Source: Aurantiacibacter aquimixticola (GTDB lineage Bacteria; Pseudomonadota; Alphaproteobacteria; Sphingomonadales; Sphingomonadaceae). From it: a stretch of 64,000 bases of DNA. Both the position numbers and the translations under genes were made by a program. The stretch covers positions 2,232,001-2,296,000 of the forward strand of contig NZ_RAHX01000001.1 in assembly GCF_003605475.1 (NCBI RefSeq), written 5' to 3'. Positions 1-9,369 of the stretch are shown here, piece by piece. The notes below the pieces were generated by a model. It was not told the origin of the DNA and searched no databases. It saw only the letters and a program-made list of their open reading frames with translations. Within the stretch, counting starts at the first letter, position 1, and every line of letters begins with the position of its first letter.

Positions 1-1492
1 GCTCCGAGACGGCCTCGTCCTCGCGATCCGCCACGGCATCGGGATCGGTGAAAACGAGGACGCCGTCAGCCACCGGACGCGCGCGCAGATCCTTGCGATC
101 CTCAATATAGCTATGCGTGAACGCCCAAGGCCGCTCCGCCCCCGTCTTCGGCATCAGGTGCCGCGCACGGGCGAGATAGCCGGAGGTATAATCCCACGGC
201 TCGACCTCTTCCGGCTCGTCCTCCGGCGCGAGTTCGGGAATGGCGATGGTATGGCCGGTCTTCGCCATGTGATTGAGCACCCCGCAGGCGTAGCGGGAAT
301 TGAGATCGGCGCGCAGCGTCCAGCTGGCATTGAGATAGCCGAACACGAAGGACAGGTTCGGCATGTTGGAGAACATGGTCGAGCGGTAGAAGAAGTGCTC
401 TGTGAAATCGACCGGCTTGCCGTCCTTCGATACCGCCACCTTGCCCGCCAGCACCAGCTTCAGCCCCGTCGCGGTCACGACGACGTCGGCGGGCAGGTGA
501 TCGCCCGATTTCAGCCGGATGCCGGTGGCATCGAAGCTGTCGATATGATCGGTGACGATGCGCGCCTTGCGCTGTTTGATCGCGTTGAACAGGTCGCCAT
601 CGGGCACCAGGCAAAGGCGCTGCTGCCACGGATTATAGGGCGGCTCGAAATGCTTTTCCTCATACGAACTGCCGAGCGAATCGTGCAGCCTGCCTCGAAG
701 CATCTGCGCCAGGCGCGCAGGGTTCCGACGCGACATGTCGAAGAAGAAGCTGCGCAGCAGAATGTTCTTCTGCCGGGTCAGCCAATAGGCCCATTTGTCG
801 GGCAGCACCTTGACCAGAAATCGGTTGATCGCGTCGCGGCGCGGGCCTTCGCCCATCCATGTCGGCGTGCGCTGCAGCATGGTGACGCTTCTCGCCTCGT
901 CCGCCATCGCCGGGACGATGGTGACGGCCGTTGCGCCCGACCCGATGACAACGACATTCTTGCCCGCGAAATCCAGATCCTTCGGCCAGAATTGCGGATG
1001 AGCCACCTCGCCGCCGAAAGTGTCGATACCGGGCAACTGTGCATCGTGCGGATCGTCGTAATCGTAATAGCCGCTGGCGAAATAGAGCCAGCGCGCCGTG
1101 TGCTTCGTTTCGGTGCCATCCGTTCCGCGGGCGGTGATCGTCCATGTGGCGCTCGGCGTGTCCCATGCGGCGCTGATGACGGTCTGGCCGAAGCGGATGT
1201 TCGGGCGGATGTCGCGCTCATCCACGATGCGATTGAGATATTCGAGGATGGCCGGGCCGTCCGCTATCGAATCCTCATGCACCCACGGTTCGAAATCGAA
1301 GCCGAGCGTATGCATGTCGCTGTCTGAGCGCACGCCGGGATAACGGAACAGGTCCCATGTCCCGCCGATATCCTCACGACGCTCGAGGATGGTGTAGGTC
1401 CGTTCCGGACACTGCATCCCCATATGGCCCGCCATCGAAATGCCGGACAGGCCCGCCCCGATGATGAGAACGTCGGTATCGGGCTGGGTCAT
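1..1492 (-). CDS. Flavin-containing (Baeyer-Villiger type) monooxygenase, C-terminus beyond window
   Basis: Predicted cytosolic FAD- and NADPH-dependent monooxygenase that inserts oxygen into ketones or oxidises heteroatoms; substrate unknown. The frame is open from an ATG at 1492 to the window edge (497 codons seen), so the C-terminal end is missing. Seen in the sequence: an N-terminal FAD Rossmann motif GAGLSG, the type I Baeyer-Villiger fingerprint FGGEVAHPQFWP near residue 155, then a second nucleotide-binding motif GSGATA. The fingerprint separates it from plain FAD oxidoreductases. It lies 12 bp downstream of folD on the same strand and is probably co-transcribed with it, although no functional link is obvious. 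Family confidence is high, substrate confidence none. Confidence 0.88.
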   Translation of the reverse strand, partial: MTQPDTDVLIIGAGLSGISMAGHMGMQCPERTYTILERREDIGGTWDLFRYPGVRSDSDMHTLGFDFEPWVHEDSIADGPAILEYLNRIVDERDIRPNIRFGQTVISAAWDTPSATWTITARGTDGTETKHTARWLYFASGYYDYDDPHDAQLPGIDTFGGEVAHPQFWPKDLDFAGKNVVVIGSGATAVTIVPAMADEARSVTMLQRTPTWMGEGPRRDAINRFLVKVLPDKWAYWLTRQKNILLRSFFFDMSRRNPARLAQMLRGRLHDSLGSSYEEKHFEPPYNPWQQRLCLVPDGDLFNAIKQRKARIVTDHIDSFDATGIRLKSGDHLPADVVVTATGLKLVLAGKVAVSKDGKPVDFTEHFFYRSTMFSNMPNLSFVFGYLNASWTLRADLNSRYACGVLNHMAKTGHTIAIPELAPEDEPEEVEPWDYTSGYLARARHLMPKTGAERPWAFTHSYIEDRKDLRARPVADGVLVFTDPDAVADREDEAVSE

Positions 1493-1504
1493 GCTGCGTA
1501 TCAC

Positions 1505-2443
1505 CTAGTTTGGAATCGAACCTGATCCGGTGAACATAGGGCGCGTGGGGCCGCCGGGAAAGTCGTTGCCGACATTCTTGTCAATACCGTAGGCGACGCG
1601 CGCCGCCTTCACCGTGTTGGACAGCAGGCAGGCGATGGTCATCGGGCCGACGCCGCCCGGCACCGGCGTGACGGCAGCGGCGTGTTGCACTTCGTCGAAG
1701 GCGATATCGCCCACGAGCTTCGTCTTGCCGTCCTCACCCTCGATACGGGTGATGCCGACATCGATCAGCACCGCCCCGTCCTTCACCCAGTGGCCGCGCA
1801 CCAGTCGCGGCGCGCCCGCGGCGGCGACGATAATGTCGGCCTGGCGACAGATATCGGCAAGGCCGTGGGTGTAGATATGGGTGACGGTGACGGTCGCCTC
1901 GGCATCGAGCAGCAGGTTGGCGACGGGCTTGCCGACGATATTGGACTTGCCGATCACCACCACGTCCTTGCCGGTGAGATCGTCGACGACGCTGGCGATC
2001 AGCTTCATCACGCCCAAAGGCGTACAGGGCACGATGCCGCCGGTGCCTGTGGAGAGCCGCCCGACATTGACCGGGTGGAAGCCGTCCACATCCTTGTTCG
2101 GCGCGATGGCACCGAGCACCAGCGCGGGGTCGATCTGCTCGGGCAGCGGCACTTGGCACAGGATGCCGTGTACTTCCGGCTTGGCATTGAGCGTGGCGAT
2201 CAGCGCCAGCAGATCGTCCTGCGAAGTGTCGGCGGGCAGCTGGTGCTTGCGCGATACGATGCCGACCCGCTCGCATGCCCGGATCTTGTGGCGGACATAG
2301 ACTTCGCTCGCGGGATCGTTGCCGACCAGGATCACATCGAGCCCCGGCGCGGGATGGCCGTCCGCCAGCAGCGCGTCGACCTGCGCCTTGGTCACTTCGT
2401 CCAGCTGGGCGGCGATCGCGCGCCCGTCGATAATGTCCGCCAT
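1505..2443 (-). CDS. folD: Bifunctional methylenetetrahydrofolate dehydrogenase / methenyltetrahydrofolate cyclohydrolase
   Basis: Cytosolic one-carbon enzyme interconverting 5,10-methylene-, 5,10-methenyl- and 10-formyl-tetrahydrofolate with NADP. The 312-residue product starts MADIIDGRAIAAQL, carries the family stretch YVRHKIRACERVGI, the NADP-binding region VIGKSNIVGKPVANLL and the C-terminal signature TPVPGGVGPMT. The frame stays open 68 codons upstream, but the family N-terminus fixes the ATG at 2443. The protein is slightly longer than usual because of a C-terminal tail after the conserved domain. It probably heads an operon with the downstream monooxygenase, and it supplies the same C1 pool as the glycine cleavage operon at 36660-41164. 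Confidence 0.96.
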   Translation of the reverse strand: MADIIDGRAIAAQLDEVTKAQVDALLADGHPAPGLDVILVGNDPASEVYVRHKIRACERVGIVSRKHQLPADTSQDDLLALIATLNAKPEVHGILCQVPLPEQIDPALVLGAIAPNKDVDGFHPVNVGRLSTGTGGIVPCTPLGVMKLIASVVDDLTGKDVVVIGKSNIVGKPVANLLLDAEATVTVTHIYTHGLADICRQADIIVAAAGAPRLVRGHWVKDGAVLIDVGITRIEGEDGKTKLVGDIAFDEVQHAAAVTPVPGGVGPMTIACLLSNTVKAARVAYGIDKNVGNDFPGGPTRPMFTGSGSIPN

Positions 2444-2546
2444 GATTTTCGATCCCGCTGCGCCGTTATGCCGCCTCCTGCCGATAGCACGGCGTGGCGG
2501 CAAGGGCGCTCTTGCCGATCTGCCCCGATGGCTGCATGGCGCGCCG

Positions 2547-4565
2547 ATGGTGTCGCGTATCGTCATTGCCGCCGCGTTATTCGCGCTTCCCGTGTCCGTT
2601 GCTGCGCAAGAAGTGGACGTCACCGACCCCGAACAGGACGTCATCATCGTGCGGGGCGAGGGGCTGCCCGAAACGCCCGCCGCGCCTGCCTATTCCAGCG
2701 TGGAACTGGACCGCGAAACCATCGTCACCACCGCCAGCGGACGGCTGGAGGATGCGCTGTCTAACATCGCAGGATTCCAGCAATTCCGCCGTTCCGACAG
2801 CCGCTCGGCAAATCCCAGCGCGCAGGGCGCGACGCTGCGAGCCCTCGGCGGAAATGCCACGAGCCGCGCGCTGATCCTGCTCGACGGCGTGCCGGTGGCG
2901 GACCCGTTTTTCGGCTACATCCCCTTCAGCGCCATCGCGCCCGAGCGCTTGGAGAGCATCCGCGTAACCCGCGGCGGCGGGTCCGGTCCGTTTGGTGCGG
3001 GCGCGCTCGCCGGGACGATCGAGCTGGCCAGCGCTGATGCCATGACGCTCGGTCCGCTTACCGCGAGCGCGCTCGCCAATTTTCGCGGCGACACCGAGCT
3101 GTCCTCCAGCGTCGCGCCGCGGATTGGCGACGGCTATGCGGTCGTGCACGGCCGCTGGGACAGGGGCGACGGTTTCTTCACCACGCCGGAAGACCAGCGC
3201 GCTCCTGCCAGTAGCCGCGCGAATTTCGACAGCTGGTCCGCAGGTGGCAGGATTGTTCAGCGACTTGGCAGCGATCTCGAGTTGCAGGGGCGTATTCTTG
3301 CCTTCGAGGACAATCGCACGCTGCGTTTCGACGGGGCGGACAGTTCTTCGGAAGGGCAGGACGTGTCCCTGCGTGCGGTTAGCCGAGGGCCGTGGCAGGT
3401 CGATGCGCTGGCCTATGCCCAGTGGCGCAACTTCACCAATGTCGTCATCTCCTCGACCCGTTTCGTGCGCGTGCTGGACCAGAAGGACACTCCCTCCACA
3501 GGCCTCGGCGGCAAGCTCGAATTGCGCCCGCCCGTCGGCGATGACCACACGCTGCGCTTTGGCGTGGATTATCGACGCAATGAGGGCGAGCTTTTCGAGG
3601 ATGCTTTCTCAGCGTTTACAGGCTCACTTCGGGAGAACCGATTCGCCGGCGGCGAGACGACCGATCTCGGCCTGTTCGTGGAGCATGACTGGCAGCTCGG
3701 CGCGCTTACGCTGACAGGTGGACTCCGCGCAGATCACTATACCATTGCAAACGGTTTCTACCGCGCACGTGATGCCGATGGCGCGACCGTTCGAGACGAC
3801 AGTTTCGCCGACCAGGCAGGCTGGGAAACGACCTGGCGCGCGGGTGCGCTTTACGATCTGGACGAGGCCGCGAGACTGCGCGGCGCGCTCTATTCGGGGT
3901 TCCGCTTGCCGACGCTCAACGAGCTTTACCGGCCTTTCGTGGTCTTCCCGGTCGTCACGCAGGCCAATGCCGAGCTCGAGCCCGAGCGGCTTGAAGGTTG
4001 GGAAGTCGGTTTCGACCTGCTGCCCCTAGACGGCGTTTCGCTTGCAGCCACTTATTTCGACAACGATGTGGAAGGCGCCATCGCCAATGTCACGCTGGCG
4101 GAAAACCTGCGCCAGCGCCGCAATCTGGATGCCATCTCGGCGCAGGGGCTGGAGCTCGCTGCCGCAGTCGATCGGGGTGCATTCGGCCTCAACGCCACAA
4201 TGGTGTTCACCGCTGCAGAGGTGATCGGCAGCGGCTTTGCCGAACCGCTTGACGGCAATCGCCCGCCGCAAACGCCAAGCTTCGCCGCCAGCCTGACCGC
4301 CAGCTACGACTTTGCCGAAGGCGCGCTCGCATCCGCGACGCTGCGCCATGTCGGCGAGCAGTTCGAGGATGACCGCGAGACGGATGTGCTGCCCGCCGCG
4401 ACCACGCTGGACCTCTATGCCCAGATGCCACTGGTGGCGCAGCTTGCGCTGGTCGGGCGGGTCGAGAATCTGCTCGACGAAGCGATCGTCACGCGCAATT
4501 CGGGCGGCGCGATAGATCTGGGCACACCGCGCACGGTGTGGTTGGGCCTGCGCTGGGGCTATTGA
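2547..4565 (+). CDS. TonB-dependent outer-membrane receptor
   Basis: Outer-membrane beta-barrel importer energised by TonB-ExbBD; ligand unknown. The chosen start gives a clear signal peptide (MVSRIVIAAALFALPVSVAAQ) and a 672-residue protein. After it come a TonB-box-like VIIVRGEG, a plug domain (DALSNIAGFQQF, then LILLDGVPVADPF and RGGGSGPFGAGALAGTIEL) and a C-terminal barrel ending in LGLRWGY with the usual terminal aromatic. The frame is open 76 codons upstream, antisense to folD, so that extension was rejected. Size and plug resemble the smaller cobalamin/siderophore-type receptors. Its stop is only 7 bp from the stop of convergent ppx. Confidence 0.92.
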   Translation: MVSRIVIAAALFALPVSVAAQEVDVTDPEQDVIIVRGEGLPETPAAPAYSSVELDRETIVTTASGRLEDALSNIAGFQQFRRSDSRSANPSAQGATLRALGGNATSRALILLDGVPVADPFFGYIPFSAIAPERLESIRVTRGGGSGPFGAGALAGTIELASADAMTLGPLTASALANFRGDTELSSSVAPRIGDGYAVVHGRWDRGDGFFTTPEDQRAPASSRANFDSWSAGGRIVQRLGSDLELQGRILAFEDNRTLRFDGADSSSEGQDVSLRAVSRGPWQVDALAYAQWRNFTNVVISSTRFVRVLDQKDTPSTGLGGKLELRPPVGDDHTLRFGVDYRRNEGELFEDAFSAFTGSLRENRFAGGETTDLGLFVEHDWQLGALTLTGGLRADHYTIANGFYRARDADGATVRDDSFADQAGWETTWRAGALYDLDEAARLRGALYSGFRLPTLNELYRPFVVFPVVTQANAELEPERLEGWEVGFDLLPLDGVSLAATYFDNDVEGAIANVTLAENLRQRRNLDAISAQGLELAAAVDRGAFGLNATMVFTAAEVIGSGFAEPLDGNRPPQTPSFAASLTASYDFAEGALASATLRHVGEQFEDDRETDVLPAATTLDLYAQMPLVAQLALVGRVENLLDEAIVTRNSGGAIDLGTPRTVWLGLRWGY

Positions 4566-4572
4566 CGCACGG

Positions 4573-6081
4573 CTACTTCGCCGGGACCGGTTCGCCCACC
4601 ATCATCTCGTGCTTGAGGCCAAGCCAGTCGGCAAGGTTCGCCAGTTCGCTCTCGACGCTATCCGCCATCAGATAGGCGCGGCTTTTATCGAAGCGAAGCA
4701 CGAGCCTGTCGTCCTCGCGCCGCAAAGCGCTGCCCAGCAGGGAGATGCGCGTGCCCGCGCCGATCTTGCGGCACAGGCGATTGGCGAGACCCCATGCGGA
4801 GGCGCGGTGCAGCTGTTCCTCATCCGCCATGCGCAGGTAATCGGCGACGAGCTTCGGCGATCCGCAACTGGCGCGAAGACATTGTGCAATCATCGCGCGG
4901 CCCGTGTGGTCGAGGCCGAGCCATCGCTTCTCCAGCGCCCAGTCCGTCGAATGGGCGAGGCGCAGATTGGGCTCGATCCGCGCTGCAGCCTGCGTCAACA
5001 TGGTTGCGGCAAGGCGGATGCGCTCACTGCCGCGATTGCGCCCGTCCACGGCCTCCGCCGTCCACGCTGCGGTCAGCGTCGCATTGGTGATGTCTGCGCC
5101 GCGCGGCGTGGTGAAATGCGTGACGGCAGTGAGCAAGGGATCCTGCTCTTTTGCGCCGTTCTTGAGCCGGTCGAACAGCAGCCCCTCGCGCAGGCCCCAG
5201 GCTGAAATGACGAGCGCCGAGGGTTCGAAACGCGCTAGCATGATGCGCAGCATGGCGGCGGCGTGCGGCAGCCCGGCGGCGCGGCTCGAGGATATGTCCG
5301 ATATGTCGGTCAGCGTGTCGGGGTCGGCATCGGTCAGGCGAGCCGCGATACGGTCAGCCTCTTCGGGCGTAAGGCAAAAGGCCTGCGGATCGCTGATCGG
5401 ATATTCCGCCTTGTGCATCGCAAAGCTGGCCAGCGCGCGCCATGTGCCCCCGACGAGATAGAGCGGGCCGTCCTGTTCGGCAGCCCATTGCGCCTTCGCG
5501 AGATGCCCTTCGACAGCATTGCGAAATGCTTCGTCTCCCTCATTCATCAGCGCGGGCAGACGCAGTGTGCCGAGCGGGAGGCTTACGCCCTCATGGCATG
5601 CCCCGTCCGCAATAGCCGCGAGTTCGAGGCTGCCGCCGCCGAGATCTGCCACGACTCCCGCAGCGCCAGGAAAGGCGCCCATTACTCCGCTGGCGGCGAC
5701 TTCGGCCTCTTCCACACCTGTCAGCACGCGCGGCTCCAACCCGATGGCGCGGACCTTCTCGATGAAATCCGGCCCGTTGCTGGCGTCGCGCGAAGCGGCC
5801 GTCGCCACGGTAGCCACGTCGGCGATGCCGAGATCGCGAAGGATCGCGGCGAAGCGGGTCAACCCTTCCAGCGCCAGTGTTTCAGCCTCTTCAGGTATCG
5901 CGCCCGTCGCTGCGAGATCGCGGCCGAGACGCGCGGTCACCTTCTCGTTCAGCCACACATTGGGCGCGCGGCGCGGACCGGAATAGACGACGAGGCGGAC
6001 GGTATTGGAGCCGATATCGATCACTGCCCGATCAGGCACTTCGATCTTCACAGCGCCCCGTTTCGTCAGTGCTGGTGTCAC
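4573..6081 (-). CDS. ppx: Exopolyphosphatase / guanosine pentaphosphatase (Ppx/GppA family)
   Basis: Cytosolic ASKHA-fold phosphatase that removes terminal phosphate from polyphosphate (or from pppGpp). Seen: the N-terminal phosphate-binding loop VIDIGSNTVRLVVY, the second motif GVVADLGGGSLEL, and a 502-residue length matching two-domain family members with a C-terminal helical domain. The GTG start (6079-6081) overlaps the TGA of ppk (6078-6080), so translation is probably coupled. The polyphosphate-making and polyphosphate-degrading enzymes are thus made from one message. Whether it prefers polyphosphate or pppGpp cannot be read from sequence; pairing with ppk1 favours polyphosphate. Confidence 0.93.
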   Translation of the reverse strand: MTPALTKRGAVKIEVPDRAVIDIGSNTVRLVVYSGPRRAPNVWLNEKVTARLGRDLAATGAIPEEAETLALEGLTRFAAILRDLGIADVATVATAASRDASNGPDFIEKVRAIGLEPRVLTGVEEAEVAASGVMGAFPGAAGVVADLGGGSLELAAIADGACHEGVSLPLGTLRLPALMNEGDEAFRNAVEGHLAKAQWAAEQDGPLYLVGGTWRALASFAMHKAEYPISDPQAFCLTPEEADRIAARLTDADPDTLTDISDISSSRAAGLPHAAAMLRIMLARFEPSALVISAWGLREGLLFDRLKNGAKEQDPLLTAVTHFTTPRGADITNATLTAAWTAEAVDGRNRGSERIRLAATMLTQAAARIEPNLRLAHSTDWALEKRWLGLDHTGRAMIAQCLRASCGSPKLVADYLRMADEEQLHRASAWGLANRLCRKIGAGTRISLLGSALRREDDRLVLRFDKSRAYLMADSVESELANLADWLGLKHEMMVGEPVPAK

Positions 6082-8270
6082 TGCGCGCCCTTGCGCAAGG
6101 TGAGCTTCGGCACGCCGCTTTCCTTCAGCGCGTCGCCACGCCCGCTGAGCGAAGGGTTGGTCATGAAATAGGCATGGCAGTTGAAGCCCGCCTCGTCACC
6201 ATCCGCATGGACCCGCTCGTACTCGCCGGTCTCGCCATCGAGCAGCCAGCTTTGCTCGGTATCGAGCAGGTTGGCGAGCAGCACCTGGTCCAGCACCTGA
6301 TCGTGCACAGTCTGGTTGGTGATAGGCACGAGCGATTCTACGCGGCGATGGAGGTTGCGTTCCATCAAGTCCGCGCTGGAGATGTACACCTTGGCCTTGT
6401 CGCCTGGCATCGCCTCGCCATTTCCGAAGGCGTAGATGCGGCTGTGCTCCAGAAAGCGGCCGATGATTGATTTGACGGTAATGTCCTCCGAAAGGCCCGG
6501 CACGCCGGGGCGCAGGCAGCAAATGCCGCGCACCACCAGCACGACCTCCACGCCCGCGTGGCTCGCTTCATAGAGCTTGTCGATCATCTTCTGATCGGTG
6601 ATGGAATTCACCTTTGCCCAGATCGTAGCGGGCTTGCCCTCGCGCGCGAAAGCGATTTCCCGATCGATATTGTCGATGATCGTGTCGTCCAGCGTCAGCG
6701 GGCTGATCGCGAGGCGCTCCATGCCTTGCGGCTCGACATAGCCGGTGACGAAGTTGAACAGCTTTGCCGCATCGCGGCCCAGCGCCGGGTCGGCGGTGAA
6801 GTAGCTGAGGTCGGTGTAGATTTTGGCGGTGACCGGGTGGTAGTTCCCGGTGCCGAAATGGCAGTAGGTGCGGATGCCCTCTTCCTCCTCGCGCACGACC
6901 ATGCTGATTTTCGCGTGAGTCTTCATATCGATGAAGCCGTAGATCACCTGCACGCCGGCGCGCTCAAGCTCGCCCGCCCATTTCAAGTTCTGTTCCTCGT
7001 CGAAGCGGGCTTTTAGCTCGACTACGGCCGTGACGGACTTGCCCGCTTCCGCCGCCGCGATCAGCGCGTTGATGACAGTGGGCTGGTTGCCCGCGCGGTA
7101 GAGCGCCTGCTTGATCGAGACGACTTTTGGATCGGCGGCCGCCTGCCGCAGGAAATCGACCACGACCTCGAAGCTTTCATAGGGGTGGTGGATGACAATA
7201 TCCTTGGCGCGGATCGCGGCGAAGGCGTCGCCGTCCTGTTCGAGAATGCGCTCGGGATAGCGGGGCGAATAGGGCGTGAATTTCAGCTCGGGACGATCTT
7301 CCTTCACCACCTCTTCAAGCCCGGAAATGCCCAGCATCCCCTCGGTCGTGGTGACGAAGGCCTGTTCCAGCCCCAGCTTGTCGTGCAGCAATTCACCTGC
7401 CTCGGCGTCGAAGCTTTCGTCGATCTCCAACATGATGACCTGCCCGCGGCGGCGGCGCTGAATGGCGCTGCGGAACAGGCGGACCAAGTCTTCGGCCTCT
7501 TCCTCGATCTCGATATCGCTGTCGCGCAGCACCCGAAATACGCCATCGCCCTGGATCGTGAAGCCGGGGAAGATCAGCTCGGCATACCGACAGACTACGC
7601 GTTCGATCGCGACATAGATCGCCTCGTCGCCGAGCACCTCAGCCGGAATGCGCACGAAGCGCGGCAGCATGGCAGGGACCAGCACCATCTCGATCAGCTG
7701 GCTGCCATCGCTCTTGCGGCGAAGATTGAACAGCGCGCCGATCCCGGCATTGGCCACGAAGGGGAAGGGATGCGCCGGATCAAGAACCTGCGGCGTGATG
7801 ACCGGCATGATGTGCTCGAGGAAATAGGCGCGCAGCCAGTCTTCGGCGTCCTCCTCGATGCGGTCCTCTCCCGCGATGTGGATGCCCTCATGTTCGAGCA
7901 ATGGGCGCAATTGGGACAGGGCGCGTTGCTGCTTTGCCTCAAGCTCACGCACGCGGGTGGTGATGGCGGCGAGCTGCTGCGTCGGCGTCTTCCCGTCGAT
8001 CGAGGTTTCGCAAACGCCGCTACGCACCTGGCCTGCCAGTCCGGCGACGCGGATCATCATGAACTCGTCGAGATTGCTGCCGGAGATCGACAGGAAGCGC
8101 AGCCGTTCGAGCAACGGGTAGGCGGTGTTGTTCGCCTCCTCCAGCACTCGGTCGTTGAAGGCGAGCCACGACAATTCACGATTGAAATATCGCGCCTCCG
8201 CCGGAAGATCGGCAAAGCTGGTGCTGTCATTGGCAGCGGCGGGATGCGCGGTGTCGGGGTGGCTGGCCAT
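6078..8270 (-). CDS. ppk1: Polyphosphate kinase 1
   Basis: Reversible kinase that polymerises the gamma-phosphate of ATP into polyphosphate. The 730-residue product has the N-terminal domain (YFNRELSWLAFNDRVLEEA), the head domain, and two phospholipase-D-like domains with histidine motifs such as MKTHAKISMVVR and GTGNYHPVTAKIYTDL, which carry the autophosphorylated histidine of the family. A TTG 12 codons upstream could extend the frame, but the ATG at 8270 is the better start. It overlaps ppx by 4 bp. No Pho-box-like repeat was seen in its short upstream region, which also holds the end of the virB operon. Confidence 0.95.
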   Translation of the reverse strand: MASHPDTAHPAAANDSTSFADLPAEARYFNRELSWLAFNDRVLEEANNTAYPLLERLRFLSISGSNLDEFMMIRVAGLAGQVRSGVCETSIDGKTPTQQLAAITTRVRELEAKQQRALSQLRPLLEHEGIHIAGEDRIEEDAEDWLRAYFLEHIMPVITPQVLDPAHPFPFVANAGIGALFNLRRKSDGSQLIEMVLVPAMLPRFVRIPAEVLGDEAIYVAIERVVCRYAELIFPGFTIQGDGVFRVLRDSDIEIEEEAEDLVRLFRSAIQRRRRGQVIMLEIDESFDAEAGELLHDKLGLEQAFVTTTEGMLGISGLEEVVKEDRPELKFTPYSPRYPERILEQDGDAFAAIRAKDIVIHHPYESFEVVVDFLRQAAADPKVVSIKQALYRAGNQPTVINALIAAAEAGKSVTAVVELKARFDEEQNLKWAGELERAGVQVIYGFIDMKTHAKISMVVREEEEGIRTYCHFGTGNYHPVTAKIYTDLSYFTADPALGRDAAKLFNFVTGYVEPQGMERLAISPLTLDDTIIDNIDREIAFAREGKPATIWAKVNSITDQKMIDKLYEASHAGVEVVLVVRGICCLRPGVPGLSEDITVKSIIGRFLEHSRIYAFGNGEAMPGDKAKVYISSADLMERNLHRRVESLVPITNQTVHDQVLDQVLLANLLDTEQSWLLDGETGEYERVHADGDEAGFNCHAYFMTNPSLSGRGDALKESGVPKLTLRKGAQ

Positions 8271-8343
8271 GGCCGCCTGTCTGCCGGTTTGCCGGGCTTT
8301 CCGCAAGAAAGCTCAGCGGCGTGTCACACAAGGAGCGGCAGTC

Positions 8344-9363
8344 TCAGCCCCAGCTATCGGCGAGGTCGCTCGCGCGAGCAATCGCGCTGATGCCGCGCTT
8401 TCCCTCGCTGCGGTCAAGCTGGACGATGACATCGATGACGCTGGCGGCGTAGGCGATGGTGTCGGAGCGGGAAAGGCCGATGCCGGTCTGCATGACCATC
8501 AGGCTCAGCTGTTCAAGAGCGCCGCGCAGACTGTTGGCGTGAATGGTGGAGAAGCTGCCGGGATGGCCGGTGTTGATGGCGCGCAGGAAGCTGACGCTCT
8601 CGGCCCCGCGCAATTCGCCCAGCACGATGCGATCGGGCCGCAGGCGCAGCGCCGATTGCAGCAATTCGTTCGCGGTGACCTTGGCCTCGCCAAGCTCGCC
8701 TTTCACCGCGACCAGTCCCACGCCGTTCGCGCCGGGCAGTTTCAGTTCGGGCGTATCCTCGACCAGCACGACACGCTCCTCGCGCGGAATTTCGCCGAGC
8801 ATGGCGTTGAGGAATGTCGTTTTGCCGGTGCTGGTGCCCCCCGAAATCAAAATTGTCTTGCGCGCGCGGATGGCGGCGCGGAGAAAGTGGACCGGGTGTG
8901 CCTGCGCATCGGGCAGGTCGTCTTCTTCGCGGTCGGCAAGCGGGCCGGAATCATAGGCATCAAGCGGAAGGTCCAGACGGCGGTGGCGGCGGATCGCCAT
9001 CGCCCAGTGCTTGCGCGTGGCGGGCGGGCCGCAGAACTGGATACGCGCGCCATCGGGCAGGGTCGCTCCGAGCAACGGGTGCTCGCGATTGATGCCCTGA
9101 TGACTGACCCGTGCGACCTGTTCGGCGAGGCGCTGCACCAGTTTGTCGTCGATGGCGGCAAGCTCGACGCGCTGCATGCCGGGGTGCGCGGCGTCTTCCA
9201 CCCACATTTCGCCCGGCTCGTTGACCAGGATCTCGGTGACCGTGTCCCGCTCCAGCCATTCGCGAAAGGGCGCCAGATAGGCGTCGAGATAGACCGAGCC
9301 GCTCGGCACTTGGGGTGCGTCCGCCTCCGGCCCCTCGGGCAGCTGGTGGATTTCGGCGCTCAT
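8344..9363 (-). CDS. virB11: Type IV secretion ATPase VirB11
   Basis: Hexameric AAA-type traffic ATPase at the cytoplasmic base of a type IV secretion system, powering pilus assembly and substrate transfer. Of its 339 residues, the N-terminal half is the substrate/membrane domain (TEILVNEPGEMWVED). The C-terminal half carries Walker A GGTSTGKTT near residues 174-182, an Asp box (VVLVEDTPELKL), a Walker-B-like region (RPDRIVLGELRG) and the His box (GHPGSFSTIHANS). It is the last gene of the operon, 6 bp after virB10. The complete motif set argues for an active ATPase. Confidence 0.94.
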   Translation of the reverse strand: MSAEIHQLPEGPEADAPQVPSGSVYLDAYLAPFREWLERDTVTEILVNEPGEMWVEDAAHPGMQRVELAAIDDKLVQRLAEQVARVSHQGINREHPLLGATLPDGARIQFCGPPATRKHWAMAIRRHRRLDLPLDAYDSGPLADREEDDLPDAQAHPVHFLRAAIRARKTILISGGTSTGKTTFLNAMLGEIPREERVVLVEDTPELKLPGANGVGLVAVKGELGEAKVTANELLQSALRLRPDRIVLGELRGAESVSFLRAINTGHPGSFSTIHANSLRGALEQLSLMVMQTGIGLSRSDTIAYAASVIDVIVQLDRSEGKRGISAIARASDLADSWG

Positions 9364-9369
9364 GGCGGA